From NCBI RefSeq assembly GCF_004791165.1, contig NZ_SRUZ01000001.1, forward strand, positions 1,222,382 through 1,286,381: 64,000 bases of DNA, in the 5' to 3' direction. The notes below the pieces were generated by a model. It saw nothing but the letters and a program-made list of their open reading frames with translations. It did no database searches and was not told where the DNA came from. The number at the start of each line of letters is the position of its first letter. Position 1 is the first letter of the stretch. The position numbers were made by a program, and so were the translations under genes. This document shows, piece by piece, positions 1-9,199 of the stretch. The stretch is from Mesorhizobium sp. M8A.F.Ca.ET.218.01.1.1 (GTDB lineage Bacteria; Pseudomonadota; Alphaproteobacteria; Rhizobiales; Rhizobiaceae).

Positions 1-1
1 C

Positions 2-616
2 ACAGACCGGCTGGAGGCGCTCGCCGAGGAGATCACCGCGCACGGTGGGGAGGCCAGGATCCGCGGCCTCGACGTCACCGACCGTAACGATGTCGCTGCC
101 TTTGCCGAGGCGGCGCGACAAGCCTGGGGACGCGTCGACGTGATCGTCAACAATGCCGGCGTGATGCCGCTTTCGCTGATGGCCTCCCTCAAGGTCGACG
201 AATGGGACCGCATGGTCGATGTCAACATCAAGGGCGTGCTGCACGGGATCGCCGCGGTGCTGCCGGAGATGGCCGCGAGAGGCTCCGGCCACATCATTAA
301 CATCGCTTCGGTCGGCGCGCTCTCGGTCGCGCCAACGGCAGCGGTCTATTGCGCGACCAAATACGCGGTGCGGGCGATTTCCGACGGCCTCAGGCAGGAG
401 AACGACGACATTCGGGTGACCTGCATTCATCCCGGCGTGGTCGAGAGTGAATTGGCCCATTCCATCACCGATCCGCTGGCGGCCGAAGCCATGAAGACCT
501 ACCGGGCGATCGCCTTGCAGCCGGACGCGATCGGCCGCGCGGTGCGCTTCGCCATCGAGCAGCCCGACGACGTCGATGTCAACGAGATCGTCATTCGGCC
601 GACGGCCACAAGGTAG
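2..616 (+). CDS. SDR family oxidoreductase (5' end outside window)
   Basis: C-terminal 204 residues of a classical short-chain dehydrogenase/reductase; the reading frame is open from the first bases of the window, so the Rossmann glycine motif and start lie upstream. Visible are the NNAG motif followed by the stabilising helix, the catalytic serine strand (NIASVGAL) and the catalytic Y-C-A-T-K (YxxxK) motif. The family oxidises or reduces small alcohols/ketones with NAD(P)H in the cytoplasm; the substrate cannot be read from this part. The stop codon lies five bases before the next start and its flank serves as that gene's ribosome binding site, so the two are probably co-transcribed. Confidence 0.9.
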   Translation, partial: TDRLEALAEEITAHGGEARIRGLDVTDRNDVAAFAEAARQAWGRVDVIVNNAGVMPLSLMASLKVDEWDRMVDVNIKGVLHGIAAVLPEMAARGSGHIINIASVGALSVAPTAAVYCATKYAVRAISDGLRQENDDIRVTCIHPGVVESELAHSITDPLAAEAMKTYRAIALQPDAIGRAVRFAIEQPDDVDVNEIVIRPTATR

Positions 617-621
617 CGGCC

Positions 622-963
622 ATGACGTCGTCGTTTTCCCTGCTTGCATCGCTCATGCTTCTCTTTGGCGCGGTCCCCGTGCAGAAAGGTGTCGCCCAGA
701 TGAATCCCGACCAGCAAATCACTGCTCAAAGCCATCCCTATGCAGGCATGTGGGTGACAGCCGATGGCCATGTCCGTCACAAGCTGCTTCCAAATGGCCG
801 GTACGACGAAGCGCGTGGAACCCGGGAGAGCGCGTATCGGGGGCGTTACGAAGTCCGGGGGCATCACATCGACTATTGGGACGATACCGGATTCACCGCC
901 GATGGCACGTTCATCGACGGCGTGCTGCATCACGGCGGCATGATCTTGTATCGGAAGGAGTAG
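622..963 (+). CDS. Small secreted protein of the Atu4866 family
   Basis: 113-residue protein. Residues 1-25 look like a signal peptide (hydrophobic stretch SLLASLMLLFGAVPV, then GVAQ). The mature part has the pattern typical of the Agrobacterium Atu4866 family: G-M-W-V-T-x-D-G near the start, a basic L-L-P-N-G-R-Y-D-E segment, R-G-R-Y-E-V and I-D-Y-W-D-D-T-G-F. The family is a small beta-barrel-like fold found alone or behind oxidoreductases; its biochemical role is not known. The close spacing after the SDR gene (5 bp) fits the frequent pairing of this family with SDR or aldo-keto reductase genes, which is from memory of the family. Confidence 0.8.
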   Translation: MTSSFSLLASLMLLFGAVPVQKGVAQMNPDQQITAQSHPYAGMWVTADGHVRHKLLPNGRYDEARGTRESAYRGRYEVRGHHIDYWDDTGFTADGTFIDGVLHHGGMILYRKE

Positions 964-978
964 CGTCTGCCGGCTGGA

Positions 979-2772
979 TCAGCCGCCGAGCCGGACGCGG
1001 TACAGTTCCAGAGGAGCGCCACGGGTCTCCGCCACCGGCTCCAGCCATTCCGGCACGCTGCCGCGCATCAGCCCGGCCAGAAAACCGTCCGGCGCCCTGG
1101 CAGCGAACAGCCGGCTTTCAGGGTTGTCGCGGCAGAGCGCGACAAGGCCGACATGGTGACTTTCGACGATGGCTTTGGCGTCGGTGGCCGAGCCCAGCAA
1201 TGCATCGAACACGAGCAGGTTTCCGGCGACGTTGCGATGGTAGGGCCCGGCGAACACGCGATGACCGGTAAAGGCGAGGATGGGCGAGCCAAGATTGGAG
1301 ATGGCAAGCACCGTGGTGGGGGCCATCGCGCCAAGCACGGCGAACGAGGCCTTGCTGTTGCAGGGCGCATCGATGCTGGCGTCCCTGGCGGGTGCAGCAG
1401 TTGCGAAGGCGCTCGAGGCAGCCTCGGCGGCACCCGACCAGATGGCATTGACCGAGATCAGCCAGGCCGCCGCCATCCTGAGTACCGAGCCGCTGGACGG
1501 GCTGGCTTCGGCCCGCTGCCGCCATTTGGCGATCCAGGCCGAAAGCGGGATCACCGCGAAGGCGATGGAGAAGGTCGAGCCGCGCACTTCCCAGGCGCTG
1601 ACCAGGACCGCCACGACCAGCAGTGCGGCGACGAGGCTGTCCTGCCGCCGCCAGCCGCCATGGCTGAAACGGAGCGCCATCAGCACGATGGCCACCAGCG
1701 GCGTGGCAAAACGCGCCACGGCCCTTGCCGGATCGTCGACGACAAGCTGGACGATCGACTGCGCCTCCTCGATATAGCCGAGCCACATCTGCTGCAGGCG
1801 CGGGTCGAGATGGGCATAGGGCGCCGCCAGGCATTGCGGGAACAGCAACGCCACGACGAGGGCGAGAGCGACGGCAAGCAGGCCAAGCGACATCAGGCGC
1901 TGGGCGGCCGTCGCGTTGGCTGCCCTCCATGAAGCAATGATTACCAGACCGGTGCCGGCAAGCGCTGTGACGGCGAACTGCACGACCGAGAACGTGTCGC
2001 ACTGGGCCTGGCCCCAGGACGAGACGGGGATGGTGGCGGCGAAGACCAGAGCCGAGACGCCGGCGACGCCGAGGCCGAAATCCCTGGCGATCAGCCTTTC
2101 GGCGTCGCCATTGCCGAGAAACAGCAGAGCGACGACGGCGCCGAGGGCCCCGGCATAGGGCGCGCTTTCCATGCCGATGGCCAGGGTCAGCGTGGCGCAG
2201 ATGCCCGCGACAAGGGCAGCCGGCCGATACGTGGGCGCCTCGAGCAGCAGGGCCAGGCTCGCCAGCGTCAGCATCAGCTGGACATTGTGATGATCGAGCG
2301 CGCCTGGGGAAAAAATCCCGATGTAATACAAGGCCGCCCCGCCGACGACGGCGGCGGGCAGCACAGCGGGCGGGCCGGCGAAAGCGCGCGCGGCGCGGAT
2401 GATGAACAAGACCGCGATAAAGAACTGCAGGGCCGGCCAGACTATTTGCACGATCTGTTCGGCCAGGGCGGCGCTGCCAGTCAGGCTCGAAACGGCAAGG
2501 ATGCTCAATGCCAGCGGCGCGTCGAGCAGCCGCGACCAGTGCATGACGAAGCCGCCCTCCAGCCCCATTCTGTATTGGTGCAAGTCGAACCAGCCTTGGC
2601 CCGCCAGCAGGTCGCGGACTTCGACCAGTTGCAGCAGGCTGTCATTGTCGCCCGCCGGATTGGCCAGTTGCGGGAATCCCTGCTGGGCATTGAGGCCGAG
2701 CAGCAGCAAGGCGGCAAGCAACGCGAACGCGATATCGGACTTCCCTGTGGAAGTTCCCGTTGCTGTGCTCAT
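979..2772 (-). CDS. Polytopic membrane protein, probable GT-C type glycosyltransferase
   Basis: 597 residues with about ten or more hydrophobic segments through residue ~440 and a soluble C-terminal part. The first outer loop carries an acidic D-N-D motif followed by a conserved-looking stretch with H-W-S-R-L-L-D-A-P, a layout typical of GT-C glycosyltransferases that use polyprenyl-phosphate sugars. The ATG at 2772 is preferred over an upstream in-frame codon at 2814 because AAGGG sits about ten bases before it. It is divergent from a GT2 glycosyltransferase and a GtrA protein, so the three may form a Gtr-like set: lipid-linked sugar synthesis, flipping, and transfer outside. The GT-C call is inference from topology and context; it could also be an uncharacterised membrane protein. 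Confidence 0.65.
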   Translation of the reverse strand: MSTATGTSTGKSDIAFALLAALLLLGLNAQQGFPQLANPAGDNDSLLQLVEVRDLLAGQGWFDLHQYRMGLEGGFVMHWSRLLDAPLALSILAVSSLTGSAALAEQIVQIVWPALQFFIAVLFIIRAARAFAGPPAVLPAAVVGGAALYYIGIFSPGALDHHNVQLMLTLASLALLLEAPTYRPAALVAGICATLTLAIGMESAPYAGALGAVVALLFLGNGDAERLIARDFGLGVAGVSALVFAATIPVSSWGQAQCDTFSVVQFAVTALAGTGLVIIASWRAANATAAQRLMSLGLLAVALALVVALLFPQCLAAPYAHLDPRLQQMWLGYIEEAQSIVQLVVDDPARAVARFATPLVAIVLMALRFSHGGWRRQDSLVAALLVVAVLVSAWEVRGSTFSIAFAVIPLSAWIAKWRQRAEASPSSGSVLRMAAAWLISVNAIWSGAAEAASSAFATAAPARDASIDAPCNSKASFAVLGAMAPTTVLAISNLGSPILAFTGHRVFAGPYHRNVAGNLLVFDALLGSATDAKAIVESHHVGLVALCRDNPESRLFAARAPDGFLAGLMRGSVPEWLEPVAETRGAPLELYRVRLGG

Positions 2773-2936
2773 GCCGATCGCCCTTGGCGGGAATGCCGGG
2801 CCTTTCCAGGCCAATCGACACTCGTGAAGTCGGTCTTAAACCTAGCCTTAACGGCTTCAATAAATAGTAAAACCGCCTGAACGCGGCCGGTTTCCGGAGC
2901 GCGACCGCATGGTCGACAAGGCATTCGGAGACGAAA

Positions 2937-3938
2937 ATGCCGCAAGACATCAGCCATGAACCCGTCATCGCCGTGCTCCTGCCCTGCTATAATGAGGAGC
3001 TCACCATCGCCGAGGTGGTGCGGCGGTTCCGCGAGACGCTGCCCGCGGCAACCATCTATGTCTACGACAACAATTCGAAGGATCTGACGGCGCTGCGCGC
3101 CCGCGCGGCCGGCGCCATCGTGGTTCGCGAGCCGCGCCAGGGCAAGGGCAATGTGGTGCGGCGCATGTTCGCCGACATCGACGCCGACATCTACCTGATG
3201 GCCGATGGCGACGGCACCTACGCGCCCGAGGACGCGCCGCAATTGATCAACACGCTCCTGACCGAGCGTTGCGACATGGTGGTGGGCACCAGGCGCGGCG
3301 TCACCGACGATGCCGGCAGGGCCGGCCATGCCTTCGGCAACCGGGCCTTCAACAGCCTCTACAAATGGCTGTTCGGCAGCGATTTCACCGACATTTTCTC
3401 CGGCTACCGCGTCTTCACCAGGCGTTTCGTCAAGAGCTTCCCCGCCGTCTCCGGCGGCTTCGAGATCGAGACCGAAATGTCGGTGCACGCCTCGCAGCTC
3501 AAATTGCCGGTCAGCGAGATTGCGCTCGACTACGGCCGCCGGCCGGAAGGCTCGTCGTCGAAGCTGTCGACCTTCCGCGACGGCGCCAGGATCCTGTGGA
3601 TGTTCGCCATGCTGATGAAGGAGACGCAGCCGTTGCGCTTCTTCGGCGCCTTTTCGCTGTTCTTCCTGGCCTCGAGCCTGTTCCTGATGGCGCCGGTGCT
3701 GGTCGAATTCGCCGAGACCGGCCTGGTACCGCGCATGCCGACCTGGGTGCTGTCGGTCGGCCTGCTGCTTCTGTCCATGCTGGCGGCGGTGACCGGACTG
3801 ATCCTCGATTCGGTCTCGCGTGGGCGCGCCGAGCAGAAGCGGATCTTCTATCTCTCCATGCCTTCGGGCCGTGTCGAGCGCCGCACCGGCGACGTGGTTC
3901 GGAAGCCGCAACCGGGCAAGGCCTCGCGTGCGGCCTGA
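2937..3938 (+). CDS. GT2 family glycosyltransferase (polyprenyl-phosphate sugar synthase type)
   Basis: 333 residues. The N-terminal GT-A domain begins V-L-L-P-C-Y-N-E-E and contains the nucleotide-sugar/metal motif region M-A-D-G-D-G-T-Y (about residues 87-94). It ends in two transmembrane helices (about residues 229-252 and 272-292). This is the DPM1/GtrB type, which transfers a sugar from a nucleotide donor to polyprenyl phosphate at the inner face of the membrane. GGAG lies nine bases before the ATG. Three bases separate it from the downstream GtrA gene, so the two are one transcript. The sugar cannot be predicted. Confidence 0.88.
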   Translation: MPQDISHEPVIAVLLPCYNEELTIAEVVRRFRETLPAATIYVYDNNSKDLTALRARAAGAIVVREPRQGKGNVVRRMFADIDADIYLMADGDGTYAPEDAPQLINTLLTERCDMVVGTRRGVTDDAGRAGHAFGNRAFNSLYKWLFGSDFTDIFSGYRVFTRRFVKSFPAVSGGFEIETEMSVHASQLKLPVSEIALDYGRRPEGSSSKLSTFRDGARILWMFAMLMKETQPLRFFGAFSLFFLASSLFLMAPVLVEFAETGLVPRMPTWVLSVGLLLLSMLAAVTGLILDSVSRGRAEQKRIFYLSMPSGRVERRTGDVVRKPQPGKASRAA

Positions 3939-3941
3939 CCG

Positions 3942-4316
3942 ATGCAACGCATCGTCCGCTTTGTCTTCGCCGGCGGCATCGGCTTCGTCGCCGACGCGGC
4001 GGCGCTGTGGCTGCTGCTCGCCGTCACGCCGCTCGGACCCTTCGTCGCCCGCATGCTGTCGATCGGCTTCGCGCTCTTCGTCACCTGGCAGATCAACCGG
4101 CACCTGACCTTCTCGCCGTCGAGCAGAGGCGTGACACAGGAAGGCGCCCGCTATGGCGGCGTCGGCGTCGCCACCAGCATCGTCAACTATGCCGTCTACT
4201 CAGCCATCCTGCTGGTGCTGCCGGCGGCGCCACCACTGGCGGCGCTTGCCATCGCTTCGCTGGTGGCCATGACGCTGTCCTTCCTGGGTTACTCGCGGCT
4301 GGTCTTCGACCGTTAA
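3942..4316 (+). CDS. GtrA family membrane protein
   Basis: 124 residues with four hydrophobic helices, starting with the family-typical R-F-V-F-A-G-G-I-G-F-V-A-D pattern, then W-Q-I-N-R-H-L-T-F at the end of helix 2 and Y-S-R-L-V-F near the C-terminus. GtrA proteins are thought to flip or assist flipping of polyprenyl-phosphate-linked sugars. The gene starts three bases after the GT2 stop codon, which fits a coupled pair: synthesis of the lipid-linked sugar and its translocation. Confidence 0.9.
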   Translation: MQRIVRFVFAGGIGFVADAAALWLLLAVTPLGPFVARMLSIGFALFVTWQINRHLTFSPSSRGVTQEGARYGGVGVATSIVNYAVYSAILLVLPAAPPLAALAIASLVAMTLSFLGYSRLVFDR

Positions 4317-4387
4317 CGGCGTGGCCCGATTGGCAGAAGGCGCCGGGACCCTTATATCGCTTGCGTTGACTGCGCTGGGGATCCGCC

Positions 4388-5329
4388 ATGAAGCTGAAAA
4401 TCGCCGTCCAGATGGACCATGTCTCGACCGTGTCGATCGCCGGCGACACCTCGTTCGCGCTGTCGCTGGAAGCGCAGCGGCGCGGCCATCAATTGTTCCA
4501 CTACACGCCCGACCGCCTGTCGCTGCGCGACGGCAAGGTGTTTGCCCGCATCGAGGAGATGCAGGTGCGCGACGAAAAGGGCAGCCACTACTCGCTGGGC
4601 GAAAAGGTTCGCACCGACCTATCGGAGATGGACGTCATCCTGCTGCGCCAGGACCCTCCCTTCGACATGAACTACATCACCACCACGCATATCCTCGAGC
4701 GCATCCATCCGAAGACGCTGGTCGTCAACGACCCGGCCTGGGTGCGCAACAGCCCGGAAAAGATCTTCGTCACCGAGTTTTCCGATCTGATGCCGGACAC
4801 GCTGATCACCAAGGATCCGCTCGAGGTGGCCGCCTTCCGCAAGGAATTCGGCGACATCATCGTCAAGCCGCTCTACGGCAATGGCGGCGCCGGCATCTTC
4901 CATCTGCACGAGGCCGACCGCAACCTCGCCTCGCTGCTCGAAATGTTCGGCCAGCTGTTCCGCGAGCCCTATATCGTGCAGCGCTACCTGAAGGATGTGC
5001 GCAAGGGCGACAAACGCATCATCCTGATCGACGGCGAGCCGGTCGGCGCCATCAACCGGGTGCCGGCCGAGCACGATTCGCGCTCCAACATGCATGTCGG
5101 CGGCCGTGCCGAGAAAACCGAGCTGACGGCGCGCGAGCGCGAGATCTGCGCCCGCATCGGGCCGTCGCTCAGGGAACGCGGCTTCATCCTGGTCGGCATC
5201 GATGTCATCGGCGACTACATGACCGAGATCAATGTCACCTCGCCGACGGGCGTGCGCGAAGTGCATCGCTTCGGCGGGGCGGATATTGCCGCCCTGTTCT
5301 GGGATGCGGTCGAAGCGAAGCGGACATAA
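4388..5329 (+). CDS. gshB: Glutathione synthetase
   Basis: 313 residues, the usual GshB length. An N-terminal pre-ATP-grasp domain starts K-I-A-V-Q-M-D and carries the [11 protein letters not shown] motif. The ATP-grasp domain has [11 protein letters not shown] (ATP clamp), the [10 protein letters not shown] substrate loop and the metal-binding E-I-N-V-T-S-P-T-G near the end. It joins gamma-glutamylcysteine and glycine using ATP, the second step of glutathione synthesis in the cytoplasm. It appears to stand alone, 71 bp after gtrA in the same direction. Confidence 0.96.
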   Translation: MKLKIAVQMDHVSTVSIAGDTSFALSLEAQRRGHQLFHYTPDRLSLRDGKVFARIEEMQVRDEKGSHYSLGEKVRTDLSEMDVILLRQDPPFDMNYITTTHILERIHPKTLVVNDPAWVRNSPEKIFVTEFSDLMPDTLITKDPLEVAAFRKEFGDIIVKPLYGNGGAGIFHLHEADRNLASLLEMFGQLFREPYIVQRYLKDVRKGDKRIILIDGEPVGAINRVPAEHDSRSNMHVGGRAEKTELTAREREICARIGPSLRERGFILVGIDVIGDYMTEINVTSPTGVREVHRFGGADIAALFWDAVEAKRT

Positions 5330-5430
5330 TCCGTTTTCATTTTGTGTTAACCATGTTCCGCTTTTTGCAGCCGGCTACAACCGGGGCGCAACCGGTCCGG
5401 TTACCGGTTCCCCTGATGTTCCTGATTTGA

Positions 5431-6351
5431 TCAAGGCTCTTCGACCCGGCGCTGTTCGCGCTCCCTGACATCAGCCGTCTCGGCCAGCACCCAGTCCCTG
5501 AACAGCCTGATCTTCGGGGTGTTGCGGCGGCTTTCGGAATGCACCAGCCAGTAGCCGTCGCCGTCGGACCCCATGGCCTCGAACGGCTGAATGAGCTGTC
5601 CTGTCGCCAGCAACGAGCTGTAGAGGTTGCGGGTGAGGATGGCGACGCCCTGATCGGTCAGCGCCGCCATCGCGTCGTAGGCCTGCGTGCCAAGCTCCGG
5701 GCCGGCTATGATGCGATCGGGCTCGAAGCGGGCGCCGGCTGCTTCGAACCAGATCTTCCACCAGGGATCGGTCGAACAGCATAGTGGCAGCTTGTAGAGA
5801 TCCTCGGGCCGGCGGATGCCTCCCACGCTCCGCACCAGCCTCGGGCTGAGCATCGGCGTGTAATCCGCCTTGAACAGATAGTGGGCTGCCAGGCCCGGCC
5901 ATTTCCCGGTGCCGGTGCGAATGCCGATATCCATGCCGTCGCGCCCAAAATCGGCCAGCCGGGACGATGTGTCGACTTTCACGGCAAGGTCCGGATGCAT
6001 CAGCTGGAATGCTCCAAGGCGCACGGCGAGCCAGGTCGAGGCAAAGGTCTGGACCGTGGTGACCGACAAGACGCCGGTGGCGCCGCCCTTGGTCGCCACC
6101 CACGCATCGGCCAGCGCCGAGAAGGCACCCGATGCGTGCGGCGCCAGCTGCTCGCCGGCCTCGGTCAAGGCGATCTGCCTTGTTTTTCTTACGAAAAGCG
6201 GTGTTCCGGCGCGTTCCTCCAGCACCTTGATCTGGTAGCTCGCCGCCGACTGGGTCATGCCGAGTTCTTCGGCCGCCTTGGTAAAGCTGCCCAGCCGCGA
6301 TGCGGCTTCAAACACCCTGATGGCGCCCAATGGCGGCAGGTCCCAGCTCAT
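5431..6351 (-). CDS. LysR family transcriptional regulator (GcvA-like)
   Basis: 306 residues from the ATG at 6351 (a GTG at 6354 is directly upstream). The N-terminal winged helix has L-P-P-L-G-A-I-R-V-F-E-A-A-S-R-L-G-S-F-T and Q-S-A-A-S-Y-Q-I-K, the pattern of the GcvA/AmpR branch; the C-terminal two-thirds is a periplasmic-binding-protein-like effector domain. It is divergent from a DUF1127 peptide and a methyltransferase gene (about 100 bp between starts), which are therefore candidate targets. The effector is unknown. Confidence 0.9.
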   Translation of the reverse strand: MSWDLPPLGAIRVFEAASRLGSFTKAAEELGMTQSAASYQIKVLEERAGTPLFVRKTRQIALTEAGEQLAPHASGAFSALADAWVATKGGATGVLSVTTVQTFASTWLAVRLGAFQLMHPDLAVKVDTSSRLADFGRDGMDIGIRTGTGKWPGLAAHYLFKADYTPMLSPRLVRSVGGIRRPEDLYKLPLCCSTDPWWKIWFEAAGARFEPDRIIAGPELGTQAYDAMAALTDQGVAILTRNLYSSLLATGQLIQPFEAMGSDGDGYWLVHSESRRNTPKIRLFRDWVLAETADVREREQRRVEEP

Positions 6352-6454
6352 CACACATCAATCCTGTTGATGCATGATAAGCGACGTTCGATTGGAAGCC
6401 AAGAGCCGGCAAGCGCACACTCAAACCATCGACCCAACCCGAAAGGACATGGCC

Positions 6455-6625
6455 ATGAACACTTCCACGCGGCGCCTCACAGTCCGTCATCCGATGCTGG
6501 ACCTCTTCGTTGCTCCCTTCCGATCGCGGTCGCGCCGCCTGCTCGATCAGCGCGCGCTGTCCGACCATTTCAAGCGCGACATCGGCCTGCTCGACGGCCA
6601 CGCGCCTTATGGCAGCATCCGCTAG
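6455..6625 (+). CDS. DUF1127-type small basic protein
   Basis: 56 residues. The C-terminal half R-S-R-R-L-L-D-Q-R-A-L-S-D-H-F-K-R-D-I-G-L-L fits the short DUF1127/YjiS helical domain (W/R-x3-L x2-L-s-d-r-x-L-x-D-I-G-l). ATG 6455 is chosen over ATG 6449 because AAAGGA lies eight bases before it. In Agrobacterium small DUF1127 proteins affect RNA and phosphate turnover; the role of this one is not known. It is divergent from the LysR gene and 28 bp before the methyltransferase, probably in one transcript with it. Confidence 0.75.
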   Translation: MNTSTRRLTVRHPMLDLFVAPFRSRSRRLLDQRALSDHFKRDIGLLDGHAPYGSIR

Positions 6626-6653
6626 ACACGATTGGCGCCCGGAGACAGAGAGA

Positions 6654-7265
6654 ATGATGACCGTGCCCGCGAAAGCCCTGGCGCAGAGCCGTCGGACGGT
6701 CGAGTCGTATGAGGACTACGCGGTCCGTTATGACGAGATTGTCGGACATGTTCCCCACCCGAACGACCAGGCCGCGCTCAAGCGCGCCGCGGCGATCGCC
6801 GGGCCGGGCGGCCGAATCCTGGAGATCGGGTCCGGACCTGGCCGCGATGCGGACTTCCTGGAGGGCCTCGGCGTCAAGGTCCGGCGGACCGACGCGACGC
6901 GGCGCTTTCTCGAACTGCAGGCAGCCCGCGGCAAGACCGGCGATCTGCTCGATGTGATCACCGACGAGCTTGGCGGTCCCTATGACGCGGTGGTGGCGCT
7001 TGCCGTGCTGATCCATGTGCCGCGCGACCAGATCGACCCGGTTCTGGAGAAGATCGCGCGGGCGTTGCGGCCCGGTGGTGCCTCTGTCGTCTCGATGCGC
7101 GACGGCGACGGCGAAACGAGCGGCAGATACCATACGGTCGACTGGCGCAAGGACGCCTTCGCGGCGCGCATCGAGGCCGCCGGCATGGAGCTTGTCAGCC
7201 ACAGCTTCCGCGTCGGCAGGAAGGAGCGAGGGTGGAACACTTTTCTGGCGGTGAAGCCGTCGTGA
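6654..7265 (+). CDS. Class I SAM-dependent methyltransferase
   Basis: 203 residues. SAM-binding motif I is I-L-E-I-G-S-G-P-G-R-D (about residues 54-64), followed by the acidic R-R-T-D-A-T strand end. The middle has Y-D-A-V-V-A-L-A-V-L-I-H-V and a post-motif A-L-R-P-G-G-A, and the end is G-W-N-T-F-L. It resembles rhizobial and streptomycete small-molecule methyltransferases; the substrate cannot be told. GGAGACAGAGAG precedes the paired ATG codons at 6654 and 6657. It shares a transcript with the DUF1127 peptide. Confidence 0.88.
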   Translation: MMTVPAKALAQSRRTVESYEDYAVRYDEIVGHVPHPNDQAALKRAAAIAGPGGRILEIGSGPGRDADFLEGLGVKVRRTDATRRFLELQAARGKTGDLLDVITDELGGPYDAVVALAVLIHVPRDQIDPVLEKIARALRPGGASVVSMRDGDGETSGRYHTVDWRKDAFAARIEAAGMELVSHSFRVGRKERGWNTFLAVKPS

Positions 7266-7490
7266 TCTGCACGGACTCCCGGAACATTCGCCTCCATCCT
7301 GCGCGGCTCGCATCGTCACGCGCTCGGTGAGGCGCCTTGCAGGCTGTTGCGAGCCCGTCGACGGTAGGCGCACGCCTCTCTTTGTTCCTGTATTGTTCTT
7401 GCCTTGGGCTAAAATCTGTGGTTGTCTCGCGTTGACGTCGCTCGCGGCCGGCTCACAAAGGCTGGGGAGAGACGGCATCGGGGGCAAAGA

Positions 7491-9023
7491 ATGGTGGCGC
7501 GGGTTCGTACGGTCGCTTTCCAGGGCATCGAGGCCGTGCCGGTCGACGTGCAGGTGATGATCGCGCCCGGCAAGGTCGGCATCCAGATCGTCGGACTGCC
7601 CGACAAGGCGGTGGCCGAGAGCCGCGAGCGGGTGCAGGCGGCGCTGCATGCGTCGGGCCTGTCGATGCCGTCGAAGAAGGTCACCGTTAACCTGGCGCCG
7701 GCCGATCTGCCCAAGGAAGGCAGCCACTACGATCTGCCGATCGCGCTTGGCCTGATGGCAGCACTTGGCGCCATTCCGGGCGACATGCTGGCCGGCTATG
7801 TCGTGCTTGGCGAACTGTCGCTCGACGGCACGATTACCGCCGTGGCCGGCGCGCTGCCGGCGGCGATCGGCGCCAATGCCGAGGGCAAGGGCCTGATCTG
7901 CCCGTTCGCCTGCGGACCGGAAGCTGCTTGGGCGGGGCGGGAATTCGACATTCTGGCGCCGCGCAGCCTGATTGCCATCGCCAACCATTTCCGCGGCACG
8001 CAGGTGCTGTCGCGGCCCGAGGCCGGCATCCGCGCCGCGCCGCGCGACCTGCCGGACCTCGCCGACATCAAGGGCCAGGAGACGGCCAAGCGGGCGCTGG
8101 AGGTGGCGGCCGCCGGCGGCCACAACCTGCTGATGGTCGGTCCGCCCGGCTCTGGAAAATCGATGCTGGCGCAGCGGCTGCCGTCGATCCTGCCGCCGCT
8201 GGCGCCGAAGGAGCTCCTGGAGGTCTCGATGATCGCCTCGGTGGCCGGCGAGCTCGGCGAAGGCAAGCTGACGGACCGGCGACCGTTCCGCGCTCCGCAC
8301 CACTCGGCCTCGATGGCGGCGATGGTCGGTGGCGGCATGCGCGCCCGGCCGGGCGAAGTATCCCTAGCGCATCACGGCGTGCTGTTCCTCGACGAGTTCC
8401 CCGAATTCACGCCGCAGACGCTCGATGCGCTGCGCCAGCCGCTTGAGACCGGCGACTGCATGATCGCGCGCGCCAACCACCGCGTCACCTATCCGGCGCG
8501 CATCCAGCTGGTGGCGGCGATGAATCCGTGCCGCTGCGGCATGGCCGGCGAGCCGGGTTATCGTTGCGTACGCGGCGAGCGCTGCCGCACCGACTATCAA
8601 GCGCGCATCTCAGGACCGCTGCTCGACCGCATCGATCTTCGTATTGAAGTGCCGGCGGTCTCGGCCAGCGACCTGATCCGCCCCGACAGGGCGGAGAAGA
8701 GTGCTGACGTTGCACTCCGCGTCGGCCGCGCGCGCACGCTCCAGCGCGAGCGCTTCGAACGGCTCGGCGTCAACAGCGCCACCACCAACGCGCATTGCGC
8801 GCCGGCTGTCATCGAGGCGATCGCCATGCCCGATGCCGCCGGCCTGTCGCTGCTCAAGGACGCCAGCGAAAAACTCGCCTTTTCCGCCCGCGCCTACCAC
8901 CGGGTGTTGAAAGTGGCGCGCACGCTGGCCGACCTCGACGCCAGCGAAACCGTCGGCCGCATCCATCTGGCCGAGGCGATTTCCTATCGCATGAGCGCGG
9001 AGCGTGTGGCGCAGGCGGCGTAG
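7491..9023 (+). CDS. comM: YifB/ComM family Mg-chelatase-like AAA+ ATPase
   Basis: 510 residues, normal length. The N-terminal ChlI-type fold (V-R-T-V-A-F-Q-G-I-E, then G-L-P-D-K-A-V-A-E-S-R-E-R-V) is followed by the AAA+ core with Walker A G-P-P-G-S-G-K-S-M-L at about residue 220, the F-R-A-P-H-H-S-A-S motif, Walker B L-F-L-D-E-F-P-E-F, and a C-terminal Mg-chelatase domain with a cysteine cluster (C-R-C-G...C...C). ComM is a hexameric helicase that promotes branch migration during natural transformation in Vibrio/Haemophilus; in other bacteria its role is less clear. ATG 7491 begins exactly at the conserved N-terminus. Confidence 0.93.
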   Translation: MVARVRTVAFQGIEAVPVDVQVMIAPGKVGIQIVGLPDKAVAESRERVQAALHASGLSMPSKKVTVNLAPADLPKEGSHYDLPIALGLMAALGAIPGDMLAGYVVLGELSLDGTITAVAGALPAAIGANAEGKGLICPFACGPEAAWAGREFDILAPRSLIAIANHFRGTQVLSRPEAGIRAAPRDLPDLADIKGQETAKRALEVAAAGGHNLLMVGPPGSGKSMLAQRLPSILPPLAPKELLEVSMIASVAGELGEGKLTDRRPFRAPHHSASMAAMVGGGMRARPGEVSLAHHGVLFLDEFPEFTPQTLDALRQPLETGDCMIARANHRVTYPARIQLVAAMNPCRCGMAGEPGYRCVRGERCRTDYQARISGPLLDRIDLRIEVPAVSASDLIRPDRAEKSADVALRVGRARTLQRERFERLGVNSATTNAHCAPAVIEAIAMPDAAGLSLLKDASEKLAFSARAYHRVLKVARTLADLDASETVGRIHLAEAISYRMSAERVAQAA

Positions 9024-9199
9024 AGACCGCAGTACTGGGCACAACATTGCCGGCTCTACGCTCGCGAGGCGGCCTCGAGGCACCGGCCGGGCCGGTGACG
9101 GCTGGCAGATAACGTTTCGAAGCTGCGCGATGCGCTTGGGCTGAACTGAGCCCATTCAGGAGGGTCCGTGGGCCGGTTCCGGCCCAAGCTTGCGCCAGC
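9024..9199. terminator. Hairpins between convergent comM and malate synthase genes
   Basis: This gap holds two perfect inverted repeats, one with arms TGGGCT/AGCCCA (9137-9154) and one palindrome centred in TGGGCCGGTTCCGGCCCA (9169-9186). Lying between convergent stop codons they could end transcription from both sides. Neither has a clear T-run, so an intrinsic terminator is only possible. No gene is seen here. Confidence 0.35.

Noticed and set aside
7266..7490. EcfG-type box in the gap before comM
   Set aside because: GGAAC is present at 7281 but no CGTT stands 16 or 17 bases further on.
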